The notes under the pieces: generated by a model
The model's input: only the letters and a program-made list of their open reading frames with translations
Database searches by the model: none
Told to the model about the DNA's origin: nothing
Shown: in pieces, positions 1 to 6,880 of the stretch
How the letters are laid out: each line of letters begins with the position of its first letter
Position numbering within the stretch: the stretch's first letter is position 1
DNA from: Bacteroidales bacterium
GTDB taxonomy: Bacteria; Bacteroidota; Bacteroidia; Bacteroidales; UBA3824
Direction of reading: 5' to 3'
NCBI GenBank assembly: GCA_017530465.1
Contig: JAFXMJ010000452.1
Location: 1-7,367 of the forward strand
DNA length: 7,367 nucleotides
Program-made: the position numbers and the translations under genes

Positions 1-292
1 ATGCGTTCATATTCATCAACATATAAAATTCGGCGGTCTCCACAAGATCCGACTGGATGTAGATTGTTGATTTTTCGGGTTCGAGACCCGATGCTATGTA
101 CTGGCTCAGGATTTTCCTGACGTTGTTCTGGATGTCAGCGGGGTGCGGGTGTGTGGTCAACGAGTGGTAGTCGGCTACAAAGAAGAAACAATTGTAGTCG
201 TTCTGCAATCTCACAAAATTCCTCAGCGCACCGAAATAGTTGCCGAGGTGAAGGTCGCCCGTAGGCCTGATACCGCTTAATACTGTCTGCAT
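1..292 (-). CDS. trpS: Tryptophanyl-tRNA synthetase, N-terminal part (cut by the window edge)
   Basis: This is the first 97 codons of a class I aminoacyl-tRNA synthetase, which charges tRNA-Trp with tryptophan in the cytoplasm. Reading from the ATG at 292-290, the protein begins MQTVLSGIRPTGDLHLGNYF, the characteristic start of bacterial TrpS. HLGN at residues 15-18 is the family's version of the class I HIGH ATP-binding signature. Further family-typical stretches follow: FFFVADYHSLTTHP (about residues 37-50), STIYIQSD (about 77-84) and MNMNA at the cut end. The rest of the gene, including the KMSKS loop, lies beyond base 1. It is on the same strand as the lipoprotein operon, but a separate promoter box lies upstream in the 86-bp gap, so I treat it as an independent housekeeping gene. 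No frame damage is seen. Confidence 0.95.
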   Translation of the reverse strand, partial: MQTVLSGIRPTGDLHLGNYFGALRNFVRLQNDYNCFFFVADYHSLTTHPHPADIQNNVRKILSQYIASGLEPEKSTIYIQSDLVETAEFYMLMNMNA

Positions 293-327
293 TTTTGATT
301 TTAATGGTTTGTAAAATTATTTTGTGG

Positions 328-335
328 CAAAGGTA
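328..335 (-). promoter_or_regulatory. Probable Bacteroidetes -7 promoter box for trpS
   Basis: On the minus strand the sequence is TACCTTTG, an exact match to the Bacteroidetes sigma-ABfr -7 consensus TAnnTTTG. It lies in the 86-bp gap between the C13 protease gene and trpS, about 35 bases before the trpS ATG, which is a sensible leader length. The -33 TTTG element is not at the expected distance: the nearest TTTG (351-348) is only 12 bases upstream. The call therefore rests on the -7 box and its position. Confidence 0.5.
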
Positions 336-378
336 AAAAGAAATATTCAAATGTGCGGCATTGGGATATGAAAAAAAA

Positions 379-2667
379 TTATTTTATCATATAGTCCTTC
401 ATGCCGTTCTTATATACGGAGCCGTAATTTTCTTCGTTGAAGAGTTTTACGTGCGAGCCGGTGGTGGTACGAGCGAGTGAATAATACAAATCCCGCAATG
501 AGATGTTGTAGTTGTTGTCCACGGCGAGACGGAATGAGCGGCTGAATGCATTGGAGAGAAATACCCCAAGCTCGTCATTGTGTACGTCCGCCTTGGAAGG
601 CTCGTATTGGTTGGCAGCGGTGATAACCACTACATTGGGCATTCCAGTGAGCGCGTCGCCCCAAAGACCGCTGAAACACGTCTCAATGGCAAACATCATA
701 CGGCGATATTTGCCATTGATGTTCATATCGGTAACTATGTCCTTTATTCGCTTGGTGCCGAATGCGGAACGGGCGTTTTCATTGCCCCAGAGCGGGCCTA
801 CGCCGTCGCCGCCGTGTCCGCTCCAGAAGAAGAACACGTTGCTTGTATTGGTGGTGTGGAATACTTCCGGCAATCGCTCAGACTGTTTGCCGAGCATTAT
901 GTCGGCAATGTCGTCTTCATTAAGGTCACTGAACTTGTAATCAACGATGGCTCCGGCGCGCACATCATTGTTGATGAGTGTGCCGGTGGCGGAAGCGTCG
1001 TCAGAAAGTTCCACAAAAATCTGCCCCCTGTACTTGTTGTTTTTTTCGTCGAAGGCGAGGTTGTCTTCTACTATGAGGATGATGTGTTCGTCGTCGTAGC
1101 CGTGCTCTTTGAGGAGCTGGTACATGGCAAATGCATCTGCCTGGTGGCGGTAATTGGCCCAAGTGGTGGATGGCGAGATTACAATAGCCCAGTTGTCGGT
1201 GACGGCTGGCAGCTCTGTCTCGTCGATACTGGCAAATTCGTCAAACTCCTGGAACGAGTTCTGTTTCCATTCCCAAATCGATGATGTTGACATAGACTCG
1301 CCACCACCATCCGACGAGAGATATACAATTGGCGTGAATTTATTATCGAAATTGTACCAAAACATATAATTGCTCCGCGTTATGGATGTATGGGTGGTTT
1401 GGTCAAACAGCAGGTCGCCTGACGCTCCATAAACATCAAGTGGCTCGTTGTTGGCAATCTTATTGAATGTAGAGGCGAGACCCGCGCTCTGCCAATATGT
1501 GGGTGTGCCTTCTTCGTCTGCCACAATGGAGCGCATCCAGTCTGTGAGGGTTGGAGTGTAGGGTCGCGTATTGTATTCTACCTTCTTGCCATCGATGTAG
1601 AGTGTATTTGGATCATCGGCAACGAACCTTTTTGCTGCGCCCAAGGCAATGATACTAAGCGCATCATATACCTGCGCCTCGCCATTGTAGGGTCTCCGTC
1701 CAAATTTGCTCTCGTATGCCTGCGGAAATCCACGGCTGATTGCGCCAGTGGGCGCTATACCGAGCAGCAACGCGAAGTCTTCAAATTTATATTTTTCAAC
1801 GTATTCGCAATACGCAGTATCTGTACATACGAAGAAGATAGTGAGGTATCTGTGTGTTTTTTGGTACTGTACGATTTGGCTTACAACCTCCATACATTCC
1901 TTCGGGTCTGATATGGCAATGCACATGTGGACGGAGAGCGCATCGCCAAAAACATCATCTGGATCAAATTCTATTGGCTCTGGGAAATTTTCGTCGAGAA
2001 ATTTGGTGAGGTCGTCGCCCGACTTGTATTTGCTCAATCCCATCATATTGAGCTTGTACTCATCCGCCATAAAGCCAAACCAGTCGCGAAAAGAGTTGCC
2101 ATAACTGTCGTCGGAGTATATGAGAGCCACATTTTCTACGCTAATTTCTCTACCAACGGCGAGCAACATTTCGCACTGAGTTATGTCGCTTTCCGTCAGG
2201 AACCATGCATTGGTACTGCGTGCGTATATCCTCTGCAACTCAGCACTGGAGCATGTGGGCATCACCACCGGCAACCTTGAGGAGGCGGCGTAGCCGAGGA
2301 TTGTCTGCGCGTTGTATGAGTGGTATGGACCAATGATGGCATGGCATGAGTCCTCGCCCAGCTTTGGATGTGTGAGGGCGTGGGCAAGGTTGTCTAAGTT
2401 TTCGGTGTCTTCGTCGTGGTAGCGGAGATTGAGCTTAACACGTTTGTCAAGTTGCAGCTGTGCCTTCTCGATGTTGCGCATCGCCCAGTTGATGGAGTTG
2501 CTCCAATCTTTTTGCACCGATTGCGGCAGTATGACGTCCACGTTGACGACGGTTTCGTGCTGGCTGTCATGCTGATTGCCCTGAGCATCCATGTCGTCAT
2601 CGTCGTGGCAACCAGTGTACAAGACGGCGGACGCCACTAATGCTATCAATATATTGCGTATTTTCAT
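379..2667 (-). CDS. Lipoprotein fusing a LivJ-like periplasmic-binding domain to a C13 (legumain-like) cysteine peptidase
   Basis: This 762-aa protein has a lipoprotein signal peptide (MKIRNILIALVASAVLYTGC, lipid-anchored Cys20) followed by HDDDD, which suggests surface export. Residues about 40-452 follow the type 1 branched-chain amino acid binding-protein pattern: IIGPYHSYNAQTILG (111-125), VALIYSDDSYGNSF (180-193), GIAPTGAISRGFPQAYESKFG (split here as 303-312 and 313-323), VYDALSII (333-340), then SGDLLFD and a Y..W...DNKF ending. Residues about 491-745 are a C13 peptidase: NYRHQADAFAMYQLL (505-519), WSGHGGDG (615-622), AIETCFSG (660-667), ITAANQYEPS (682-691) and SHV (738-740). By-eye alignment to human legumain maps the catalytic Asn/His/Cys to N505, H618 and C664. 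The residue before the His is Gly, as in GPI8, not legumain's Asp. I chose the ATG at 2667 because it alone gives a signal peptide; an in-frame ATG at 2820 would add 51 polar residues and overlap the upstream gene. It is the last gene of the operon, 28 bp after the BMP-like gene. Its substrate is unknown. Confidence 0.85.
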   Translation of the reverse strand: MKIRNILIALVASAVLYTGCHDDDDMDAQGNQHDSQHETVVNVDVILPQSVQKDWSNSINWAMRNIEKAQLQLDKRVKLNLRYHDEDTENLDNLAHALTHPKLGEDSCHAIIGPYHSYNAQTILGYAASSRLPVVMPTCSSAELQRIYARSTNAWFLTESDITQCEMLLAVGREISVENVALIYSDDSYGNSFRDWFGFMADEYKLNMMGLSKYKSGDDLTKFLDENFPEPIEFDPDDVFGDALSVHMCIAISDPKECMEVVSQIVQYQKTHRYLTIFFVCTDTAYCEYVEKYKFEDFALLLGIAPTGAISRGFPQAYESKFGRRPYNGEAQVYDALSIIALGAAKRFVADDPNTLYIDGKKVEYNTRPYTPTLTDWMRSIVADEEGTPTYWQSAGLASTFNKIANNEPLDVYGASGDLLFDQTTHTSITRSNYMFWYNFDNKFTPIVYLSSDGGGESMSTSSIWEWKQNSFQEFDEFASIDETELPAVTDNWAIVISPSTTWANYRHQADAFAMYQLLKEHGYDDEHIILIVEDNLAFDEKNNKYRGQIFVELSDDASATGTLINNDVRAGAIVDYKFSDLNEDDIADIMLGKQSERLPEVFHTTNTSNVFFFWSGHGGDGVGPLWGNENARSAFGTKRIKDIVTDMNINGKYRRMMFAIETCFSGLWGDALTGMPNVVVITAANQYEPSKADVHNDELGVFLSNAFSRSFRLAVDNNYNISLRDLYYSLARTTTGSHVKLFNEENYGSVYKNGMKDYMIK

Positions 2668-2695
2668 ATCTATCTGTTTTTTGGGGTGAGGTTGT

Positions 2696-3799
2696 TTATT
2701 CGTCTGTATCGGTCGCATCATCGTCGTCATCATCATCGTATTCAATCGGGAAGTTGGGGTATTCTCCGTATGTGAACACGATATCACGAGTGAAGTCTTC
2801 TGATGAGTATTGCGAGCCATTGCAATGCCATGTAGCCTTTGGCATTTGCCCTATAGGGCGTTGCCTCCATTCGGCTATCCAGTTGTGCAGCGCGGCGTCA
2901 TATTTTCGCTGAATTTTGTAGCTCATCATTACATCAAGGCCTGCGACGTATAAGAATTTATTGCGTAAGTAGTATTCAAATCCCCTATTGAATGCGCCAA
3001 GGCATACAATAGCCCCCGGCAGGTATTTGTCCTGTGTATCAAGGGAGTGTTGGGCAAACTGCTCTGCGAATTTGTACGAAAGCGTGTTGAGTCGGTGCTT
3101 GGATACAGCCTCGTTGCTTGCAGTTTCATTGTCGAGCATATCTTCGAGGTAATAGATGGTTAGCGTGCCCAATCCTGCGAGACCTTTGATTACGCCCGCT
3201 TCGATGCTGTCTGGGTATTCTATGTTTTTGGAGATGCGGAATATGTATATTTGTGGTTCTACCGCCGTGTTGAATTGCACATTGTGCATCCTTGCGAGGT
3301 TGACGATTCCATTTGCAAACCACATCGCCTCGTCGGCAACCGATATGTTGAGCACATGGTAGCGTTCGTCGAGGTCTTTTATGATTTTTTCGGAGGTATT
3401 AAGCAGCAATACTTCGTCTGAGTCGCGGAGCTGTATGTTAGGAAGACATTCCGCCAATTCTGGCGCAGTAAGCACGAGCAGACGGCGGTCGAATGTGTTG
3501 CCATAGAACGGGCTTTGTGGTTTCTGCACCCATGCCTGTACCGCATCGAAGGTTTCTTCCTTGCTGTCGCTGGCTACGAATTGCGTTACGATTCCAGAAC
3601 TATCGGTGTCGAGGTTGAAGTTTTGGATTTCGTATAATATCTGATCCGAAAAACCATCGTCGCCAAGCTGCGATGGCGCAAATACGGCGAGGATTTCGGT
3701 GTCGTCGTGTATAATCTGCGCCGGAGACTTGTCGTCGTCTTTATTACAACTTACTGATAATAAGACAACTGCGGTTAAAATGCTGTATATTGTTTTCAT
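2696..3799 (-). CDS. Lipoprotein with a BMP/PnrA-like periplasmic-binding fold and acidic tail
   Basis: This 367-aa protein begins with a lipoprotein signal peptide (MKTIYSILTAVVLLSVSC, Cys18) followed by NKDDD, so it is predicted to be lipid-anchored in the outer membrane, possibly facing outward. The body looks like the basic membrane protein family of type 1 binding proteins: an N-terminal strand with ILAVFAPSQLGDDGFSD (36-52), NISVADEAMWFANGIVNLA (151-169), an AGV.KGLAGLG segment (201-211) and GAIVCLGAFNRG...YVAGLDV (262-290). This fold assignment is by eye and tentative. The protein ends in an acidic tail with seven consecutive Asp (354-360). No permease or ATPase gene is nearby, so a transport role is not supported. 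It lies 61 bp after the MACPF gene and 28 bp before the protease fusion gene, which carries a second, LivJ-like binding domain. A regulatory or receptor role beside the MACPF protein is possible but inferred. Confidence 0.75.
   Translation of the reverse strand: MKTIYSILTAVVLLSVSCNKDDDKSPAQIIHDDTEILAVFAPSQLGDDGFSDQILYEIQNFNLDTDSSGIVTQFVASDSKEETFDAVQAWVQKPQSPFYGNTFDRRLLVLTAPELAECLPNIQLRDSDEVLLLNTSEKIIKDLDERYHVLNISVADEAMWFANGIVNLARMHNVQFNTAVEPQIYIFRISKNIEYPDSIEAGVIKGLAGLGTLTIYYLEDMLDNETASNEAVSKHRLNTLSYKFAEQFAQHSLDTQDKYLPGAIVCLGAFNRGFEYYLRNKFLYVAGLDVMMSYKIQRKYDAALHNWIAEWRQRPIGQMPKATWHCNGSQYSSEDFTRDIVFTYGEYPNFPIEYDDDDDDDATDTDE
2717..2737 (-). repeat. Run of seven Asp codons (GAT/GAC triplet repeat)
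   Basis: Seven consecutive Asp codons, a mixture of GAT and GAC, lie near the 3' end of the BMP-like lipoprotein gene. On the plus strand this reads as a short atc/gtc triplet repeat. Loss or gain of units would keep the frame and only change the length of the acidic tail. Confidence 0.8.
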
Positions 3800-3860
3800 A
3801 ACTTTTTTTTATGGAAAATTTGGCGCAATATACATCATTTTGCTGAAAAAAGAAAATTTT
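3800..3860 (-). other. 61-bp intergenic gap inside the operon
   Basis: This is the longest gap within the lipoprotein operon, between the MACPF stop and the BMP-like start. It is A/T-rich and ends with an A-rich run just before the downstream ATG, as is usual for Bacteroidetes translation starts. I see no TAnnTTTG box and no GC-rich hairpin with a T tract, so I see no support for a promoter or terminator here. Confidence 0.5.
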
Positions 3861-5612
3861 TTAGTATGAGATTTCTTTCGGGTTATAGATGAAAGTGTAA
3901 GTGGAGTCCTGTTTCCAGCATTGGTCGGTGTTGTCGTAGTGCCAGCCCACAAATGATGGCGACACGCTTGCGGGTGCATCGATGCGGAACTCTCCGTTGC
4001 AATTGCGCACAGGAAATGCTGTGCCTCTCGCCGAACCGTCGGGCTGGATGCCTCCGCATAATTCTATGTAAGGAATGGCGTGGGATTCTTCGTATGTGAT
4101 GCCATCCTGCGGCGTTATGCCTATTGCCCCACCACTGATGTAGAATGAGGTTTCGTCTGGGATGACGGTGTATTTGAGCTTCCTTGCGGCGCACGAATTG
4201 CCTATCCAACAGATGTCCCATGTGCTGCCATCGTCGGCTATACCGCGTCCACAAGCCCTCTTGATAACGCCTTCATATATCGGATATGCCACCCACATCC
4301 ATTGACTGCCAATTTGTTCGTGGCAGACGGTGGCTACGTACCTGCCGCCAGCCTCGATGTTCACTACCAATGGCGCGTCTTCGCTGTCGGTGGCTGTGTA
4401 CAAGACGTTGGTATTGTTTTTCTTATAATGGCACTGTGCGTCGGTGTATGTCGCCTTGAACTTGGAGCTGAAGAAGTTGCGGTCGCCGAGGAGTTTGAGG
4501 GCTATGGACACATCGCGCTGCACCGCGCTCTTGACACGCAATGCCACTTCGTCGTCTATTATCTCCACAAACTCCCAGATGGGGAGCACCTGCATTGCTA
4601 TGAGTTCGGCGTTGGAATTGGCATCATCATTTGGGTCGTAGCACAATGAATTTCGCCACTGGCTGATGCCGTCGAGGGAGAATGTGCGAGTGCCGTCGTA
4701 TTTGTGTTCGCCGAGCAGGGATGTCAACATAGACTGGTCGCCGCCTCGAGCCGTGAGGTAGAGCTGTCCGGATTCAAGCCATCGGTAGTCTTCCGCCTGG
4801 CGGTGTTGCTCCTTGTTTTCTGCTGCACCAAACAATTCTTCCGTGGTCCATTCAGAATCCTTAACCTTGTCGTTGTAGCGGAACATATCGTTTTTTAAGT
4901 CCACGCGGAGTTGCCCGCCGATGCTCGCCGCTGTGATGACGTGCGTACCATATACATTGATGAACGAATCCACAGAGGCAAAACTTGCCACCGGCTGATT
5001 AGACAGGTGGAGCACTGCGTCGATGAAACTTTTGGTAAGGAAATGGTTGTTTTCGTATTCGGTTCCACATTGTTCTATTACGCCTGCAGCGTCGAAGGCG
5101 AGGCTCGCGAGTGTGTAGGTTTCATCGTGGGTGTAGTAGAAAGACTCCTGCACACCGTCTTCGAGTACGTAGTGACGCTTGCGTTTTTCAGCGTTGTAGA
5201 TGCCGAGGTCGGTTTCCTCCTTGGTGTCCATTACTATCGCCACCACGTAATCGTGTTTGGAGTAGGAGAATTTGGAGGATACGCTCAATGTGTTGATACC
5301 GGAGTCGTGGTACACCAAGTCTTCTTCCGAAAACCGCTCCACGGCGCTACGGTTGATAATCTGACATCGGATGTCCTCCCAGTTGCAATATTCGCCATTG
5401 ACAGCATCGTAGCTGTATCCCACGCCGAAATTGCGCAAGAATGTGGAGCGTGAAGACCTGTCGGCAGACTTCACCCAGCAGAACCTATTGGACGCAACAG
5501 ATGCATCATCAAATTCTGTTGAATTTATGCCGCTTTCAGACAAGAGGTCGTCGTCGCTGCATGCGAACAATGTGACTGCCCAAAGGAATACTATGTATGT
5601 AAGTTTTTTCAT
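3861..5612 (-). CDS. MACPF-domain lipoprotein, BSAP-like candidate antibacterial pore-forming protein
   Basis: This 583-aa protein has a lipoprotein signal peptide (MKKLTYIVFLWAVTLFAC, Cys18) followed by SDDDLL, close to the Bacteroides surface-export signal. Residues 221-233, YGTHVITAASIGG, match the MACPF signature (aromatic-G-T/S-H, six residues, GG) with exact spacing. Supporting features are TARGGDQSM (287-295), as in MACPF cores, and LPIWEFVE (343-350), typical of the end of the MACPF domain. Residues about 380-583 form a Cys-containing, beta-rich C-terminal part that probably binds a target. Bacteroidales MACPF lipoproteins include the BSAPs, which kill related strains, but others of the family have no known target, so toxicity here is inference. 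The gene starts 12 bp after the unknown lipoprotein gene and is followed by the BMP-like gene after 61 bp. No frameshift or truncation is seen. The ATG at 5612 gives the signal peptide directly. Confidence 0.9.
   Translation of the reverse strand: MKKLTYIVFLWAVTLFACSDDDLLSESGINSTEFDDASVASNRFCWVKSADRSSRSTFLRNFGVGYSYDAVNGEYCNWEDIRCQIINRSAVERFSEEDLVYHDSGINTLSVSSKFSYSKHDYVVAIVMDTKEETDLGIYNAEKRKRHYVLEDGVQESFYYTHDETYTLASLAFDAAGVIEQCGTEYENNHFLTKSFIDAVLHLSNQPVASFASVDSFINVYGTHVITAASIGGQLRVDLKNDMFRYNDKVKDSEWTTEELFGAAENKEQHRQAEDYRWLESGQLYLTARGGDQSMLTSLLGEHKYDGTRTFSLDGISQWRNSLCYDPNDDANSNAELIAMQVLPIWEFVEIIDDEVALRVKSAVQRDVSIALKLLGDRNFFSSKFKATYTDAQCHYKKNNTNVLYTATDSEDAPLVVNIEAGGRYVATVCHEQIGSQWMWVAYPIYEGVIKRACGRGIADDGSTWDICWIGNSCAARKLKYTVIPDETSFYISGGAIGITPQDGITYEESHAIPYIELCGGIQPDGSARGTAFPVRNCNGEFRIDAPASVSPSFVGWHYDNTDQCWKQDSTYTFIYNPKEISY
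4914..4952 (-). other. MACPF signature motif
   Basis: These codons encode residues 221-233 of the MACPF lipoprotein, YGTHVITAASIGG. Tyr221, Gly222, Thr223, His224, Gly232 and Gly233 are the signature positions. This is the strongest single piece of evidence for the domain assignment. Confidence 0.85.
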
Positions 5613-5624
5613 AGATTAAAATTG

Positions 5625-6875
5625 TCATGGTGTATAGACTACTATTGCACCGTTAACTCCTGCACGGGTAAACTTGATGATATTGATGGTGAAGAAATTG
5701 TAGTACCCTGCATGACTCTTCCACGAACTGTCTTTGACGTACTTGTAGTCTTCGGTGGTGACAGTACCGAGATTATCGACGGCGCAGTAAGACGGCACAT
5801 GGACTTCGTGGCTGTGGCGGTAGTCGTATGCAGGAACCCAGGCGTAGCTGCCAAAACGTGCGCCATATACAATGGAAGCAGGTTTGCTGCCAGTGTAGAT
5901 TTTGCCAGAATTTACGTCATTATTGAAATCACCTGGGAGGATGTGCCAGAGTTTGCCTTGGCGCGACGGCTTGTTGCCTTCTATTTCGCCATTGAGAAAC
6001 TTTTTGGCTCTTTCAAGTTTGCCCTTCTTGTTGTCGTTGATGAAAGCGAGGTATGCTTTCACTTCGGCTTCACCGTAAGAGAAATATTTTCTATTGTAAG
6101 GAACCCAGCAGCCCACATTGTCGCCATCGAGGTTGTATGATTCGTCGCCACCAGGTTCGCCCGGAGCCATGTGTACAAGAATTCCGTCGTCGAGACCGCT
6201 GTTTGAGCAGGCTCTCACACAGAGGTAATAGCCAGTGCAGTAAGTGGAGCCCGACGAATAATACTCAATAATGTCGCCGGGTTTGTACGGACTTTGGTTT
6301 GATGCATTGTCGCCCCACGCCTCCTCTGTAACGTACTGTATGCGCGAAAGTGTGGGGATGCAGGGGATGTCGATGTCGATATAGCCGATATTGTCGGGGC
6401 TGTTGCCCTTGTGGAATGTCAATGAGCCTACAGAGAGCAACCCTCCGTCGGGAAGCAGTGGCATATCTTTGAGCGACACTTCGTAGCCGTCGGCTGTGGC
6501 ATTGGCGATGCCATTGCCACCTACAATGGCAAAGAAATTGGACTGCGCCTGCTCTGCGTCAGCGCACTTTGCATAGCGCACATGAGGCTGTGCCTCGTCT
6601 TTGGCTTCGCCATATATTGGTTCGAATGTTACGCCGGAATAGTCGGTGAGTACGTCAGCATTGCCGGTGAGGGTTTCAAGCACCGACATTATGGCGTCTT
6701 GCCAGGCGAGTTGCTGGCGTTCGAGGTCGGAGAGTTGTTCGTCCTCGACACCCTTTTTGCCGTCCTCATCAAATATGCGCGAATCTTGGGCGGGGGTGTC
6801 TTCCTTGTCATTGTCCTTGCAACTTGCAACCATCAATAGTACGGCCGCAATGGCTATGGTGAGTGTTTGTTTCAT
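5625..6875 (-). CDS. Lipoprotein of unknown family
   Basis: I do not recognise this 416-aa protein. It has a lipoprotein signal peptide (MKQTLTIAIAAVLLMVASC, Cys19) followed by a charged, acidic linker (KDNDKEDTPAQD). Residues about 45-70 look helical (DEQLSDLERQQLAWQDAIMS). The middle has a YKPGDIIEYYSSG...GYYLCVRACSNSG segment (197-226), which looks beta-rich. The C-terminal part is rich in aromatic residues and Gly (IVYGARFGSYAWVPAYDYRH, 335-354) and ends in a strand-like IKFTRAGVNGAIVVYTP (400-416). Cysteines occur at 104, 172, 213, 219, 223, 256 and 364. I see no catalytic motif. It starts 5 bp after the FISUMP-like gene and ends 12 bp before the MACPF gene, so it is very likely co-translated with both. 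A role as a partner of the MACPF protein is possible, from position only. Confidence 0.8.
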   Translation of the reverse strand: MKQTLTIAIAAVLLMVASCKDNDKEDTPAQDSRIFDEDGKKGVEDEQLSDLERQQLAWQDAIMSVLETLTGNADVLTDYSGVTFEPIYGEAKDEAQPHVRYAKCADAEQAQSNFFAIVGGNGIANATADGYEVSLKDMPLLPDGGLLSVGSLTFHKGNSPDNIGYIDIDIPCIPTLSRIQYVTEEAWGDNASNQSPYKPGDIIEYYSSGSTYCTGYYLCVRACSNSGLDDGILVHMAPGEPGGDESYNLDGDNVGCWVPYNRKYFSYGEAEVKAYLAFINDNKKGKLERAKKFLNGEIEGNKPSRQGKLWHILPGDFNNDVNSGKIYTGSKPASIVYGARFGSYAWVPAYDYRHSHEVHVPSYCAVDNLGTVTTEDYKYVKDSSWKSHAGYYNFFTINIIKFTRAGVNGAIVVYTP

Positions 6876-6880
6876 ACTGA

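Noticed and set aside
135..350. Minus-strand 71-codon open frame near the left edge
   Set aside because: It is out of frame with trpS, whose frame gives an unmistakable TrpS N-terminus across the same bases.
348..351. TTTG as a -33 promoter element for trpS
   Set aside because: It is only 12 bases from the -7 box, whereas about 19-21 would be expected.
366..395. A/T-rich inverted repeat around the stop of the protease gene (ATATG ... CATAT with A and T runs between)
   Set aside because: The stem is almost all A-T pairs with a mismatch, and it is not followed by a T tract, so it does not qualify as an intrinsic terminator.
580..1284. Plus-strand open frame of 234 codons
   Set aside because: It lies antisense to the C13 peptidase coding region, whose conserved motifs prove the minus-strand frame; it is a shadow with no recognisable protein.
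1282..1307. Short DNA similarity between the protease fusion gene and the MACPF gene (around 4720-4744): both encode GG-x-(E/Q)-SM-x-TS
   Set aside because: The match covers only about 20 bases with mismatches and a 3-base gap, the surrounding sequence does not align, and it falls in a linker in one protein and the MACPF core in the other; chance is the simplest explanation.
2668..2820. N-terminal extension of the protease fusion to an ATG at 2820
   Set aside because: It adds 51 polar residues ahead of a clean lipoprotein signal peptide and overlaps the 3' end of the BMP-like gene; the ATG at 2667 fits both the signal peptide and the 28-bp gap.
4911..5453. Plus-strand open frame of 180 codons
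   Set aside because: It is antisense to the MACPF domain and has no family resemblance.
5622..6140. Plus-strand open frame of 172 codons
   Set aside because: It is antisense to the 416-aa lipoprotein gene, which has a signal peptide and fits the operon spacing.
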